This document shows, in pieces, positions 10,383 to 22,049 of a DNA stretch of 64,000 bases. Under the pieces are notes generated by a model that had not been told where the DNA came from, did not search any database, and saw only the letters and a list, made by a program, of their open reading frames with translations. The stretch spans positions 68,834,392 through 68,898,391 of the forward strand of contig CM059559.1 of the NCBI GenBank assembly GCA_030386875.1, read 5' to 3'. The translations under genes and the position numbers were made by a program. This DNA comes from Morinoia aosen (taxonomy: Eukaryota; Arthropoda; Malacostraca; Amphipoda; Talitridae). Each line of letters begins with the position of its first letter. The stretch's first letter is position 1.

Positions 10383-13300
10383 TTGAGAAGATATAATTGA
10401 AAAGTGAAGAAGATATAGTATTCGACGAGAGACCTACAGAAGTTTGAGAAGAAGATCCAGCTACTTCAGCAAATCAACACGGCGGAGAAGATAACTGATA
10501 ACTACAGAGAAATCAAGAAAACTACCGTGAAGATCGTCTGGTGACGACAAGAATTATAAAACTAAGAAGAGGATCTGCAGAGACAGTCTGAGAAACCGAG
10601 ACAACAAAAAACCGAGAATAAGGACAGCGTCTACAGAGAGCTTCAGAGATCTGCGGAAAGGGCGGCTGAAGACCTAAAAACTACATCTACGAGGTGGTTC
10701 AGCCGACTACAGCTACGTTGTCTTCGTGCTGCGGACGAAGCAGTAACGGTGCATCCCCTACAACGACTGCAGAGATCGAGCCATCGTGCGACAACTAAAA
10801 CTACAATTTAAGATAAGTAAAGCGTCAACTATTAATTGTTTTAATTGTTACAGTTCCGTTGCAGCCTAGCTATTCATTGCGCGTGAGACAGACAGCGTGC
10901 AGCAACAGTGGTAGAGTTTTTGCTAGGCAGTTTTTATGCATTAGCCAGTGCGTGCAGGAGTCAAGGCCAAACAAAGGCTGCACCTGCAGAGAGCAAGCAG
11001 TGTGTTCAATAACCCATAGACATGAGCTGTTTTTAAGAGTTTAAAAGAGCTGTCTTTTAAAGTGAGTGGCGCTATTTCTTGGAGTGTTGCTAAAAGTGAT
11101 TTAAGTAATTTTGAATTCTCTTAGTGAAGGTTATGGAAATTTGCACTTGAGCAACCGTTAAACTCAGTTGAACAGTTATGTAATATGTGTAATACCTAGA
11201 TACCAAACTAGTAACGTAACTGTGCCTGAAATTTAAGTAACCAGCGCGCTTAGAACGAGTACAATGACTACCACGGTTATTTTTCTGGCGTGGATATTTG
11301 GCGAAACTGACATAAGTATCCTTAAATGCCTTCTGTAGCCTGTGCAACATGTAGGTCCTGTAATGCTACATGTAATTTGAGCAAGGCGGTCAGTTGCAAA
11401 CCATGCTCTTTCCAAGGAATCCCTGCTTGTTTGTGGGTAGGAAGGACGTTTTTGGGGTGACTTTATTTTGGACATTTATTGTGTCATTTTTAAAAATCAT
11501 ATTTGAGTTTTTGCTGGTTGCGTCTGGTAGGATGTTGCTGGTGGGAAGTTTGTCATTTTGCCCAAAATTAATGCTGAAGACCTTTGTGAAACTCAAAATT
11601 TTAGCATTAGAGAATAAGAGGAGAATTGTTTGCGAGAGAATCATTGCATCATGATTGTTTGCGAGAGAATCATTGCATTATGATTTCGAGAAAGAACTAC
11701 TTATCATAGGATACATTATTGAGAGAAAAATTCGCTGTATTAGGAGGACAGGAATTGATTGAAAGATGATGTACAAGTAGTACAATGCAGCTGAGGACTT
11801 ACCTAGCAAGAGAATTAATAATGATGAAATATGATGAAATGATGAAATATACTGTGGTAATGAATAGGAAGTAGTAAAGATACTCTTCCGAGTGAAGTGA
11901 ATAATTGTTATGATGATCCCATTATTCTGACGATACCTGATGTTATTGCTCTGAATATGAGAGAAGAAATATGTGAGAAAAATAGAGAGCAAAAAGAGCA
12001 GATACCGCGGCTAAGTTAGTGTCCGTGAAAGAATAAAAATAAAGAAGAGAAAGACTCTTCTAGTGTATGTATATAGTAACCCCAGAGAGGTAAATGATAC
12101 CGACAAGGCTGTCGATATATCTGGTAAATGGTTTAAGGTTACCAGGTGAATTTACTAGCAAGGTCGAGTGATACTGTTGAGGAACAGTATTGAATTTTTG
12201 CGCGCAGACAAATGAATACGTTTTAAGAGAAGCTGTTACCGTTGATTTTCGGTGGGACTCTGACTTTAGTTCATTATTTCACGTGGAGGAAATAATACCA
12301 TTGATACCGTGACGGTCAGAGGTTAGCATTGTAGATTGCGGTTGTCATTGTGCTGGCGAACAGAAGTACCATAAGAGAGTAATAATGAGAGGCGAGAGAC
12401 GCTCATTAATTAAACACACGTGGTGGTCTGATAATTAGTTAAGAGTAACGAGTAATAGAAAGGTAGAGTGTGCAGAGCAGCACGCCCAATTTCACGTGCT
12501 GTTGCGTTGCAGCGCGTGCAGTACGAGTGAGTAGTTTTTGCAGCTTATTTTTTGCATAGGCTCAAGGCCGCAAGTAGCTCAGGCTGTACCATGCAGGCAT
12601 TGAACTCTGGCAAGGCCGTGAGCGCCTCATTTTCAGTGGCTCGGTTTAGCAACAATTGACAGCTGATGTACGACCACAGATCATATACTAGAAGATCCGC
12701 AACTTATCACTAAGTGAGATTCAGCCCTGTCTACAATGACGTAGGTGCCAATTGGCCAATGACGGAGCCGATAAATTGTTACGTGACTCTTGTTTGAATC
12801 TGAAGTCGTTAGTCGGCTGTGAGGTAGTGACAGAGGTGCATCGAAAATTGCAGCAAGAATGGCTCCTTACGTACGCTTAAAAAATGCTCATTGGAAAATT
12901 GTGCTACTTATTTATAGCAGGTTTTTTCATCACTCAAGCATCTTAATTTATTCATTATCGTATTGTTTCGACTGATATTAGAATCTGGTGTTTAATGGTT
13001 TAAAGGTTTAAAATGGTGATGAACTCTTTCCGAAAAACTTAATATACGGCACCGAAGTTTTATCACATTTAGAACCTGAGTCTAATTTAAATGCACCTTA
13101 GTTTTTAAATATAAATTGTATATATGTTCATGAATGCACATTCACGTTTATGTATAGTGAAGGACAATATAAAAAAGTTTTATCAATATAATCGAAATTT
13201 ACTGCTTTGGCTTCACTATCCTTATTACGCCAAGAAACGTTTCATAACTTTTGAATAAAAACTTGAGTTCCAATCCTAACGAGTATCATAGTAAAGCCTG

Positions 13301-14035
13301 GAGACGCAGCCAATTGAAAGCCTTGTCAACAATGACGTCAGCTGCGAGTCATGGCTGCTAGAAGCTGATTGGTTGGCGTGCGTGAGTACGTTTGTCTAGA
13401 GCGGACTTGCGGTCCACCGTAGTTTTGCAGTTCTTCTTATGTAAGTGTTCTGTGTGTACGACGGCGTGCCTATGAATATGACTGGTGAATAGTCATGAAT
13501 AAGATGTGTTTTGGACAATTGACGAATAATTGAATAGTGGAGACTAATTAAAAGTAATAACAAAATTTGGTTTATTTCTTAGTACTTTGTTAAACGAGAG
13601 TGGCTGTTTTTGATGTTTTTTGAGCACGTTTTAACGATCAAGTGCGTCATAACAGTCATTTTGCAAGCCTACTTGAATTTCATGATCAGTAAAGCTTTAT
13701 GCCATGTAATTTGAAATTAATCAGACGCAAAAGAATGCAAAATTTATCGTCAAGTCTCCCAAAGTTTCCACGGGACAATGTACAACTGATTGAACGATTA
13801 AAATTTTGAGTATTTAACGTCAATATTGATTCTTACCTTGACAACTATTGGTGTATTTACCGTAAAAAGAATGTTCTTATATTTTCTATTGTGCCTTTCT
13901 GTTGTATTTGCTTATGCTTCATGTTAACCTCGTATATGTTTTAGTATTTAACTTTTTGATTACGGCTTTAACGTAACGCGATGTGTGAAATGTTAAGTAA
14001 TCGCTTACAGTATGAAAGTATAACAAGAAGAGAAT
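10383..14035 (+). other. Left internal part of the outer element, non-coding
   Basis: The first 300 bases are strongly purine-rich with repeated GAAGA words (10383-10690). A 29-bp tandem duplication lies at about 11629-11687 (TTTGCGAGAGAATCATTGCA twice). Two blocks with ACAATGACGT (12733 and 13328, the second with a full TGACGTCA) and nearby CCAAT-like words may be promoter-type sequence. No ORF of note. Confidence 0.55.
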
Positions 14036-14039
14036 AACA

Positions 14040-14211
14040 TGTGCAGGGCAAGGAAGACACGAGGAAGCTTGATGAAGTTTTATTGTCCTGGTGTTGGCTG
14101 AAGGCAGGATTGTGAAAGACTGAGCACCTAAGCCTCGATAAGTTGGGCTTTTATAGGTGCGAGTACCGAATACCGACAAGCCTACAGATACAGATGTGCG
14201 GTGCGCGCACA
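14040..14211 (-). repeat. 3' LTR of Gypsy B (172 bp)
   Basis: TGTGCGCGCACC...GCACA on the minus strand. It holds a TATA box (CCTATAAAAGCC in the sister LTR) and a polyadenylation-type ACAATAAAACTT. The polypurine tract lies just before it at 14212-14229. Confidence 0.93.
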
Positions 14212-14229
14212 TTTGGTCCCCTCTCTCCG
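14212..14229 (-). other. Polypurine tract of Gypsy B
   Basis: On the minus strand GGAGAGAGGGGACCAAA ends directly at the TGTG of the 3' LTR. This is the position and composition needed to prime plus-strand DNA synthesis. Confidence 0.8.
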
Positions 14230-15438
14230 AAAATGAGAGAGAGTACCACACTCTAAAAAAAATAATAAAAACGGTTAACTAAAATTCAAGGATCGCAGAA
14301 TTAACTCAACGCGTAGGAACCACGCACTCGAAAAATAGTTAAAAGGGTTGCTCAACAAACAACAGATTGAGAATTATTCAAATAACAACTAACTAAAAAA
14401 AGTAAATCACAATTCTTAATCAAGATAACGCTTATGCAATCATTGCATCACATAGATCGTAAACCATTTTAAATATTAAATTACGTTAACTGTTTCGCAA
14501 CTCATACTAATAAAAATCAAAAAGAAACTGAACAAAAGTTATTAGTACTTCCACCAAACATTATTATAGTTCAAGCAAAAAACAAGCAATCACGAGGGTA
14601 TCTTAAGCGAACACATATATACGTACCCGTTCGTTTTTTGAAAAAAACTTCGAACATCATGGTTAATAACCTTAACTAAAAAAAACGCACGGTTAAAAAC
14701 TGTTAAAGAAGAACCGTTTACCTCGCTAAAATGATTGTAGGTTTAACGTAATAGGTTAAATAATCGGGTAATAGGTTAAACGCAACGCAAATAGATTAGA
14801 CCTTGGATTTTCGCAAAATAAATCTTGAATAAACGAAAGAATTCCAGAAAAATTATAAAATTACAAAAACAACGTCATTCGCAATAACACATATTAAAAT
14901 TTCGCAAGAAATTGGTAAACACCACCAAAGAAATCAATGCAATCGAAACACAGCATTTTTAAATTAGAAATATGTAAAATAAATTTTCAATGGCAAAATT
15001 AAAAATGAAATTCCTAATTAGTACCTTAAAAGTAAAAGTTTAACGCGTCAATACTAAAGAAAAACACCACAACTTAAACTTAGGGTACATCAAATAAAAC
15101 ACTGAACGCTTTTTTCTTGCGTTTTCGCATTCTTCTAAATCACTGCGCACCAGATTTTCAAAACTGCATAATTTCAAAATAATTTAAAATCTAACACTTT
15201 TCCGATTAATAAATTTTTTCAATCATTTCAATTAAATTTTCCATCCTAACAAATTTCAAATTTAAACTCGTCGCGCACCTGCAGGGTTACAGGGACGGCT
15301 CTTGCGTCCTGCATCTCGGGGACGTCCAGCCCGCCCTACGTAAGGCACATTTATCACCACAAGGTCGCGTGCAACGTGAATTACTGATCCTGATGGACCC
15401 TTGGCGGCCTGCCTCTTGCCAAGGCATGAGAAAAATTC
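14230..15438. other. Gypsy B 3' untranslated region
   Basis: AT-rich non-coding DNA between the third ORF and the polypurine tract. A GC-richer patch lies at 15270-15430. No ORF or homology recognised. Confidence 0.5.
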
Positions 15439-15675
15439 TCACGCTGCGTCACCATTAACATCTTGACCTGTTTTTTTTACGTGATAGAGAATAGTCCCCA
15501 GAATCATCGTAGAGAGGATTAACCCCATGATAACGACGTCGGTGACACGGTCCGGAAGTAACTCCATGGTGGTTACTGAATTATCGTGGACCCACTTCTC
15601 GTTTATCGTGGTGGAGTGAGTGGACAAAGCTGCTACGAGCGTATCCACGTCAATATTAGACTGGGCGTTGCCCAT
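15439..15675 (-). CDS. Small myristoylation-signal, single-pass membrane protein (third ORF of Gypsy B)
   Basis: Seventy-eight residues from the ATG at 15675-15673 to a TGA at 15441-15439. The N terminus MGNAQSN fits the N-myristoylation rule (Met-Gly, Ser at position 6). Residues about 2-50 are polar. Residues about 50-69 (VVIMGLILSTMILGTILYHV) form one membrane span, followed by KK and a short polar tail. The frame stays open upstream to 15753, but the ATG is chosen because of the myristoylation signal and because a good 3' splice site lies only 13 bases before it. It sits after pol, where errantivirus-type elements carry env, yet is far too small for a class I envelope. Length, acylation signal and single span recall viral membrane adaptors and, in layout only, reovirus FAST fusion proteins. 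Function unknown. Confidence 0.65.
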   Translation of the reverse strand: MGNAQSNIDVDTLVAALSTHSTTINEKWVHDNSVTTMELLPDRVTDVVIMGLILSTMILGTILYHVKKTGQDVNGDAA

Positions 15676-15687
15676 CGAGCTCTCGCT

Positions 15688-15718
15688 CCTGAAAGGAAAG
15701 ATACAAAAAAGATTAGCA
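15688..15718 (-). promoter_or_regulatory. Putative 3' splice site before the third ORF
   Basis: On the minus strand: branch-like TGCTAAT (15718-15712), pyrimidine-rich TATCTTTCCTTTCAG, then GAGCGAGAGCTCG and the ATG. The AG lies at 15690-15689. Branch-to-AG distance is about 22 nt. This suggests that the third ORF is translated from a spliced subgenomic RNA. I have not identified the donor. Confidence 0.6.
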
Positions 15719-16456
15719 TGACCGTTACATAAAATAAAATAAATACAACACATAATTTGGTATCAGATCTCGGTTGTCTGACAACAGTCATTAAACAACC
15801 ACGATAAGTCTCGAAGAAAAAAAATAAATAAACGCTGAACGTATCGAAAAAAAAAAATCTATCAGGTGACAAGACAACTGTCTTATGAATTTAATTTAAA
15901 TTTTGCTGATCGTCGAACATTCTAGATCATCGACATTCGAGTTCAGCGACATTCTGGATCAGCGACATTCCGGATCAGATAAAAATAGATCGGCGAGACC
16001 GCAGCATGATTTGCCATCTCAGCGAATGCATTTCGCAGCCTGCTCAAACGCTCACGAATTAAAAATGTCAATTTAGCAATACGAATGTCTGAGTGAATTC
16101 GAGAAAAAATTAATGAAACATCTTAGCGACAATCAAAAGCTAGACAGTACAAATTCCTCTGGGGTAAATACCTAAACATTACCTCAATTTACTTGAGAAC
16201 AAAGCAACTGTAAGGATAACATATAAAAATACAAAGCACGGATTACTGAGATTAATATGAACGCAAAGCATATTGCACAGAGCAAAAAGTAAAACTCCTA
16301 AAATTATGATTATGATCCTTAACATTAATGATAAACTGTTAAAGCAACGGTAAAAAGGTAATTCGTTACTCGTCGATTGGTTACAACGTCATACAGTCTA
16401 ATGAAACTCGTCTTTTTAACTCACAGTTTTAACCTTTTTAAGGGGTAACAAATGAT
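15719..16456. other. Spacer between Gypsy B pol and the third ORF
   Basis: Mostly non-coding. A degenerate short tandem repeat lies at about 15903-15980, built on GATCAGCGACATTC-type units (about five copies). Confidence 0.5.
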
Positions 16457-19400
16457 TTAGATTACTCCTAATAATTTTGATCCAATTTTGATATCAGCGT
16501 AATTACGTTTCACTTTTTGAACTACAGCGGGCCCAATCCAGGTAAGCTCTAATTTAAATTTCTTCCCTTGATTTTTTAAAAGAACTCTATCGCCCACGTT
16601 AATGTCTTTGTTGCGTCGTTTGAGATTTCTATAGAGATTTCGCTCTGTTGTGTTGTTTATAATTAAATTTCTTATATTCTCTACTGTTCGAACGGCTTCT
16701 CTAGCTCTAATATTCACTAAATCTAATTCTTCATCAAAACTGTAAATTACTGAATCAAAATTTTCAGCCTGGTAGTAGGCACATGTATCGCGATTGAAAA
16801 CCACAAAACTTGGTGTTTCGCCTAAAGTAGAATTCAAAGAATTATTCAAGGCATTCACTACTACTTCTAGTAATTGGTCCCACTCAGCATGAACAAGAGT
16901 GTTTACATACAACTTTAAAAGATTCGTGATTTTTTTGTTATTGCGCTCTACAATAGCATTAGAATGAGGACTGTAAGCTAAAACTTCTCTCTTAGCAATG
17001 GCATGAATTTTTGCATACTGTTTTACCGCCACGGATTTGAACTCGAGCGCGTTATCGGAGATGAGTGTTTTAGGATAACCTAATAGTGAAAAGCAATTAC
17101 TCAAACACGTAATTATTGTGTCAGTACGACGATTGGATATCGCGTATAGTCGACAGAACCTTGAAAACAAATCTATTACAACTAATATAAACTTATTCCC
17201 ATTATCGGTTACTTTAAGCGGTCCCAAAAGATCCATTGATACAACTTCAAAAGGTTTTGTAGCTATAGGAGCTGTCAAAATTTTAATTGGAACTGAAGGT
17301 CTTGCTTTAATGATTTTACAAACTTCGCAATCTTTAACAAATTTTCGCACAATCGTTTTTTCAAATTGATTAAAATATTTCAGCTTGAATTTGAACAAAG
17401 TATGTTTATCGTCTGTATGGTACATACTGTGAATTGCTAGAATAGCTTTACTCATCAAAGAATTAGGTACGACTGCTGTTAGAATTGTGCTCGGTCGATT
17501 ATCAATCTCTCTACGTCGATAAAGAATATCATTCAGAATTAAAAATTTTGGTAAGTCAGGAATAGTCGAAATACTGTCATGCAATAAAGCATTCTTAATT
17601 TCTATACAGAAAGCGTCTTGGTTCTGCTCGTCGATAAATTCCTTAACCGTCCAAGAAATTTCAGACTCTCTTGGAACATAATTGAGCAGCTTGGGACAAG
17701 CATGTTCGTCCGCGTCGTCAACACTGTCTCTAGCCGGCAGGTCAACCACCCCGTCAGTTGTCAGGCGTGAGTGCGTCAGTTGTTTTCGTGATCGTGTCTC
17801 CACAACACAAACTTCTGATTCAAATGAGACTTCCAAATCATCGCAACAATTTAGGTCTTTAAGATTTAATTTCTCGTTATTAATAGGTAATCTGCTTAGA
17901 TAATCTGCCACAACATTTTCCTTCCCAGGTAGATACTTCACAACTGGATCAAATGAATGTACATTTATGCACCAACGGGCCGGGCCATATTGGTATCTTC
18001 AGGCAATTTTTTATTAAAAAGCGGCGCCAAAGGCCTGTGGTCTGTATAGACCCGAACAGTATATCCAGTGATTAGATACTTGAAATATTTTAACGCCGAA
18101 TGGATAGCGAAGAACTCCTTCTTGGTAGTCGAGTATCTTCGTTGTCTTGAGTTAAGATTTTTACTGTAATAAGCTATAGGTCTAAGAATTTTGTCGCTTG
18201 AATCATCCGCCTGCATTAGTACAGAACCAATTCCTGAATTAGAAGCATCAGTAAAAACATGGAAGTCTTTTGCGTAGTCAGGATGTCTTAAAACTGTGTC
18301 GGAAGTCAATAATGATTTCATGAAATCAAAACTTTTCTGACACTGGTCTGTCCAAGTATAATCAACATTTTTCTTCAAAAGATCGTACAAGGGACTGGCT
18401 ACTTCAGCGAAATTAGGTAAAAAATTTCGAAAATAGTTTGCTAAACCTAAATACTGTTGTAATTCCTTAACATTGGACGGCGCTCTGCAGTCTTGTAATT
18501 TCTGTGAATATTTACATTTAATACCATCTGCGGCAATGATATGGCCCAAATAGTCTATTTCTTTTCTGAAAAAGTGACATTTTTCAAGCTTCAATGATAA
18601 ATTACCGGATCTCAGCATCTTAAGAACGCTTTCTATATCCGTTAGATGTTGAATTTTGTCTTTGGAAAATACCAAAATGTCATCAAGGAAGACAAATGCA
18701 AGTTTTCCCAAAATGGGTGTTAACGCAGAGGTCATCACCCTCTGGAAAACTCCAGGGCTAGTTGAGAGACCAAATGGTACACGTCAAAAATGAAACTTAC
18801 GGTAATTGATACTAAATGCCGTATACTTTCTACTCTCTTGCTCTAACTCTATCTGATGGAACGCAGAGCGCAAATCAAGGTTAGAGAACCAAGCATTACC
18901 ACCTAAAGTTGATAAAATATCGTCAATGCGGGGAATGGGATAAGAATGTTTAATCAAAACCTTATTCAAGGCGCGAAAGTCTATTACGGGACGAAGATCT
19001 CCCGATTTCTTTTTAACTACAAAGACAGGAAAATTAAAATCAGAGGACGATTCCTCTATTATTCCCTGATCGAGCATATCGTTAGTTATTCGCATTACCT
19101 CTTCTTGGTACTTGTGAGGTATGCGATAAGGAGCTAAATTTAGTACAGGCGCATCCGGTTTCAACTGAATTTTATGCTTCAAAATATTAGTAACGCCTAT
19201 GGTTTCGCCTTCCAGCGTAACTACATCACGAAACTTATTTAACAAATTAACTAAGGGTAATTGAATGTCTTCTTCCTTACATGAAATATCATTTTTCGTC
19301 AAGTCACGTCTTAACTCCTGATCTCCACTCTCTGACACACCTACTTCTGCTATTAACTCTGCATTTGCTTCTGCATTAATTCCTAACTCCTTGTTATCAA

Positions 19401-20685
19401 CAAGAATTTCACCTCCGCAACGAGTGTCAGCATTCAACTCAAGTTTTTTATTGACTGTGGCATTCATTCCACCACCTGCCAAGACAACTTTAGCCGTATC
19501 CGAACCCGCGACAGAATTTATTTCAACATCATTAGCGTCTCTGAGTGCTGTCTCAACACTTGTTAAATATACTTCACTCTCAATATCATTTGCTGCTATT
19601 AATTCAATATTGCATAGCATAGTATTCTCAGAAAGATACACAGTCTCTTCACTTGCATTTAAAACCATGACCGGTACCACACCGTCTTCGTCAATTCGAA
19701 CAATTGAATCTGCTATGAGAGCACCGTTATCGAGACATCTTTTTGTAATTACATACTCTCCTGGAATTGGCTTCTTAAGGAATCCATAAACAACATTAAC
19801 GGAGTTACCAGGAACTTCAACCTGATTGCAATGCACGATTAACTGCTTCGTACTCTGTGACGTCTCAGCCACCGCTGGACTTTCTCTCTTGTTTCTGGAG
19901 TCAACATTTTTTACTCGCCTATTACTCTTTCTCGCGACAGCAATTTCTGACAATAGACAGTCGCTGTTCACTATTTTTCTCATTACTACTTCTCTGCTTA
20001 ACAAAGGCTCCATATTTAAATCACGGAAAGGAATTGAAATATTATCCCAAAGAAGTTTTTTATCTTCAAAGTTAATGACGGCATCCTTCAATACGTCTCG
20101 ACCCAGTATCAGGTCATAGTTAAATTTAGCTTCCTTGACGATAAGTGCACTTGTTTTAATTACTCTATTAGTGCCGGGAATTGCAATGGATAATTCTACT
20201 TTACCTGTTACGTCACTCTGGCCGTTTATTCCTTTTACTTTTAAATGACTTGGTATTACTTCTTCATTCAAATTTTTAACCTGCCTGTAACTGATAAGAC
20301 ATTTCTCTGACCCGCTGTCCAGCAAGGCCCTTAAATATTGGTCATTATTCTTAATTATGATGGTCGGTTTGTTGCAATCTTTGAATGCGACTAATCCAGC
20401 ATTTTTATTAACATTTTTTACAACGCTTACAGAGAAATAGGCTTCGACAGTCTTGCTTCGATCATTAGTATTCTCAAGCTCTTCGTCTTGCAATAAATTA
20501 TATCTATTTTTACATTTAAATAAGGGATCAATGAACGATTCAGTTGTCTTGGAGGTATCTGGTATGTTTGTCACGGCTACAATATTAACGAGGTTGTTGC
20601 CGGCTACCTCGGGCTCAATCAAATTCACTTCCTCCTCACTACCTTCACTTACTTTAAAAAATCGCTTGACTCGGTTTCCGCCCAA
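16457..20685 (-). pseudogene. pol: Gypsy B pol polyprotein: protease, RT, RNase H, integrase (one stop, one frameshift)
   Basis: Pol is read in the -1 frame relative to gag. The first piece (20685-18784, 633 aa) has the aspartic protease motif LLDSGSEKC (D123-S-G) and the start of RT (RPVIDFRALNK near its C terminus). A TGA at 18786-18784 interrupts RT just before the VPFGL block. The next piece (18738-17965) has the RT catalytic FLDDILVF and RNase H (VFTDASNSG, VYTDHRPL). A one-base shift near 17970 separates it from the last piece (17941-16457, 494 aa). That piece holds the zinc-binding H175, H180, C205, C208, the catalytic D237, D296, E332 (D-x35-E), and a C-terminal GPY/F-like module (WIGPAVV). 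Apart from the two lesions it is complete, which fits the 3 percent LTR divergence. Confidence 0.9.
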
Positions 20686-22049
20686 TGCACTTCACTCTTT
20701 CCACGATTTGTGCTACTTCTACCTCGCAAATACGCCTTATAATTTCGGATTTCAGTACCTGAAGCTCTGCAATTCTTTACTACATGAGTTCCACCGCAGG
20801 CAAAGCATCCTCTTGGAAATTGACCTCTTTGAGATCTGCACTCAAAATGTCCTGAATTTCCTCCTGAATTTCCTGCAAACTGAGCAGAACCAGAACTACC
20901 GCTGTCTGATTTCACCATGTTACATTCCAAATACCCATTTCCTCTATCACCTACATAACTGTTTAACTCTCTTCCTCTATTTCGAGGATTTCTTAGCCAA
21001 GGTCTGGGAACAATCCTTCTCATCCCTGGTCGGTAACTCCTACGGTAACCTCCTACACTCCCGTAGAACACTTCATTTTGCTGGAATTGATCCGGCTCTT
21101 CAAACCCTTCCTCAAATTCACTGTTTATTTCACCTACGTAACTCTCAGTGTCGTTTCTCACTTGGTACTTTTGCGCTAGTATCTTTTTAGTCTCTGCTTG
21201 ACTTCTCACTGCGGAAATTAATTTAGCCAAAAGCTCCTCTGCAGTACTGAATTGCGTCTCAAAAATTTTCCTAGCGAAGGACTCATCAAGGAGAGGACCT
21301 AAAATAGCTAACGCCAAACTGTACGACATGCTGTCGCCTACAAATTTTTTCAACTCTGCCTGCGTCGTGCAGTTCTGGAAATACGGGTGTCTCTGCCACC
21401 CCAGTGAGGTTGAATTTAAAATACTCTCAGTAAGCTTTCTTATCTTTGAAAACGCGGTCACGAGCTGCGCTGCTAGAGCGTTATTTTTCACTAATTGCAA
21501 CTCGTTTAAGTCACAGGCTAAGGCATGAATACTTTTTTCACCACGAGAAACATAAATATCCTCAAGAATCTTAACTACTTGATCGAAAGTATAATTTAAA
21601 TCTGCATTGACAAGTTTCGTCACAACGGCGTTCAAATCACCTACGTTCTTATTTGCTGATCGAACCAGGAATTCCTTACGTCGTTCGTCACTTGTGGCGT
21701 CTGGCAGTAAAGTCATATAAGCCTTCAAGTTCTGTATGTGGGTGTGGAAAGTCTTATTTTCGAGAAACTCTCCATCATGCTGACGTCGTCTACCTCTGAA
21801 CGTTGGAAGTTCAGCATTAGTCATGATCGTACCAATATTTGGAACGTTTATATTTGCAGCAATGTCGCGTGCAAGTTGAGTCGGGTTAACACTAGTATCA
21901 GTACTAGAACCAGCAACTGCTGTCGTTGGAGTTGTCATTGTGGGTACTTCTGTCACACTTGTCACTCTGGGTTTGCTAATACGTCCGTATTTAGTTACCG
22001 TAGCCTCTGTTCGAACTACTTCGTCATCACTATCAAAATAATCCGACAT
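20649..22049 (-). CDS. gag: Gypsy B Gag
   Basis: Intact 466-residue ORF from ATG at 22049. The first about 70 residues are acidic, then Thr/Ser/Pro-rich; the middle is a helical capsid-like region (about 80-300). An Arg/Gly-rich segment (about 325-395) follows, then one zinc knuckle CFACGGTHVVKNC near residue 420. It ends 36 bases inside the pol frame, with a slippery heptamer in the overlap. Gag packages the RNA and forms the particle. Intactness suggests the copy was recently competent for Gag. Confidence 0.88.
   Translation of the reverse strand: MSDYFDSDDEVVRTEATVTKYGRISKPRVTSVTEVPTMTTPTTAVAGSSTDTSVNPTQLARDIAANINVPNIGTIMTNAELPTFRGRRRQHDGEFLENKTFHTHIQNLKAYMTLLPDATSDERRKEFLVRSANKNVGDLNAVVTKLVNADLNYTFDQVVKILEDIYVSRGEKSIHALACDLNELQLVKNNALAAQLVTAFSKIRKLTESILNSTSLGWQRHPYFQNCTTQAELKKFVGDSMSYSLALAILGPLLDESFARKIFETQFSTAEELLAKLISAVRSQAETKKILAQKYQVRNDTESYVGEINSEFEEGFEEPDQFQQNEVFYGSVGGYRRSYRPGMRRIVPRPWLRNPRNRGRELNSYVGDRGNGYLECNMVKSDSGSSGSAQFAGNSGGNSGHFECRSQRGQFPRGCFACGGTHVVKNCRASGTEIRNYKAYLRGRSSTNRGKSEVHWAETESSDFLK
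20655..20661 (-). promoter_or_regulatory. -1 ribosomal frameshift site between gag and pol
   Basis: On the minus strand the heptamer T TTT TTA lies in the gag frame four codons before the end (GAT TTT TTA AAG TAA). A one-base backward slip continues as R-F-F-K-V in pol. It fits the X XXY YYZ rule exactly. The offset between the two ORFs is -1, as required. I did not model a downstream pseudoknot. Confidence 0.8.

Noticed and set aside
20453..21190. Plus-strand frame of 245 codons opposite Gypsy B gag/pol
   Set aside because: Antisense to a clear coding region with zinc knuckle and frameshift site; no recognisable domain of its own.
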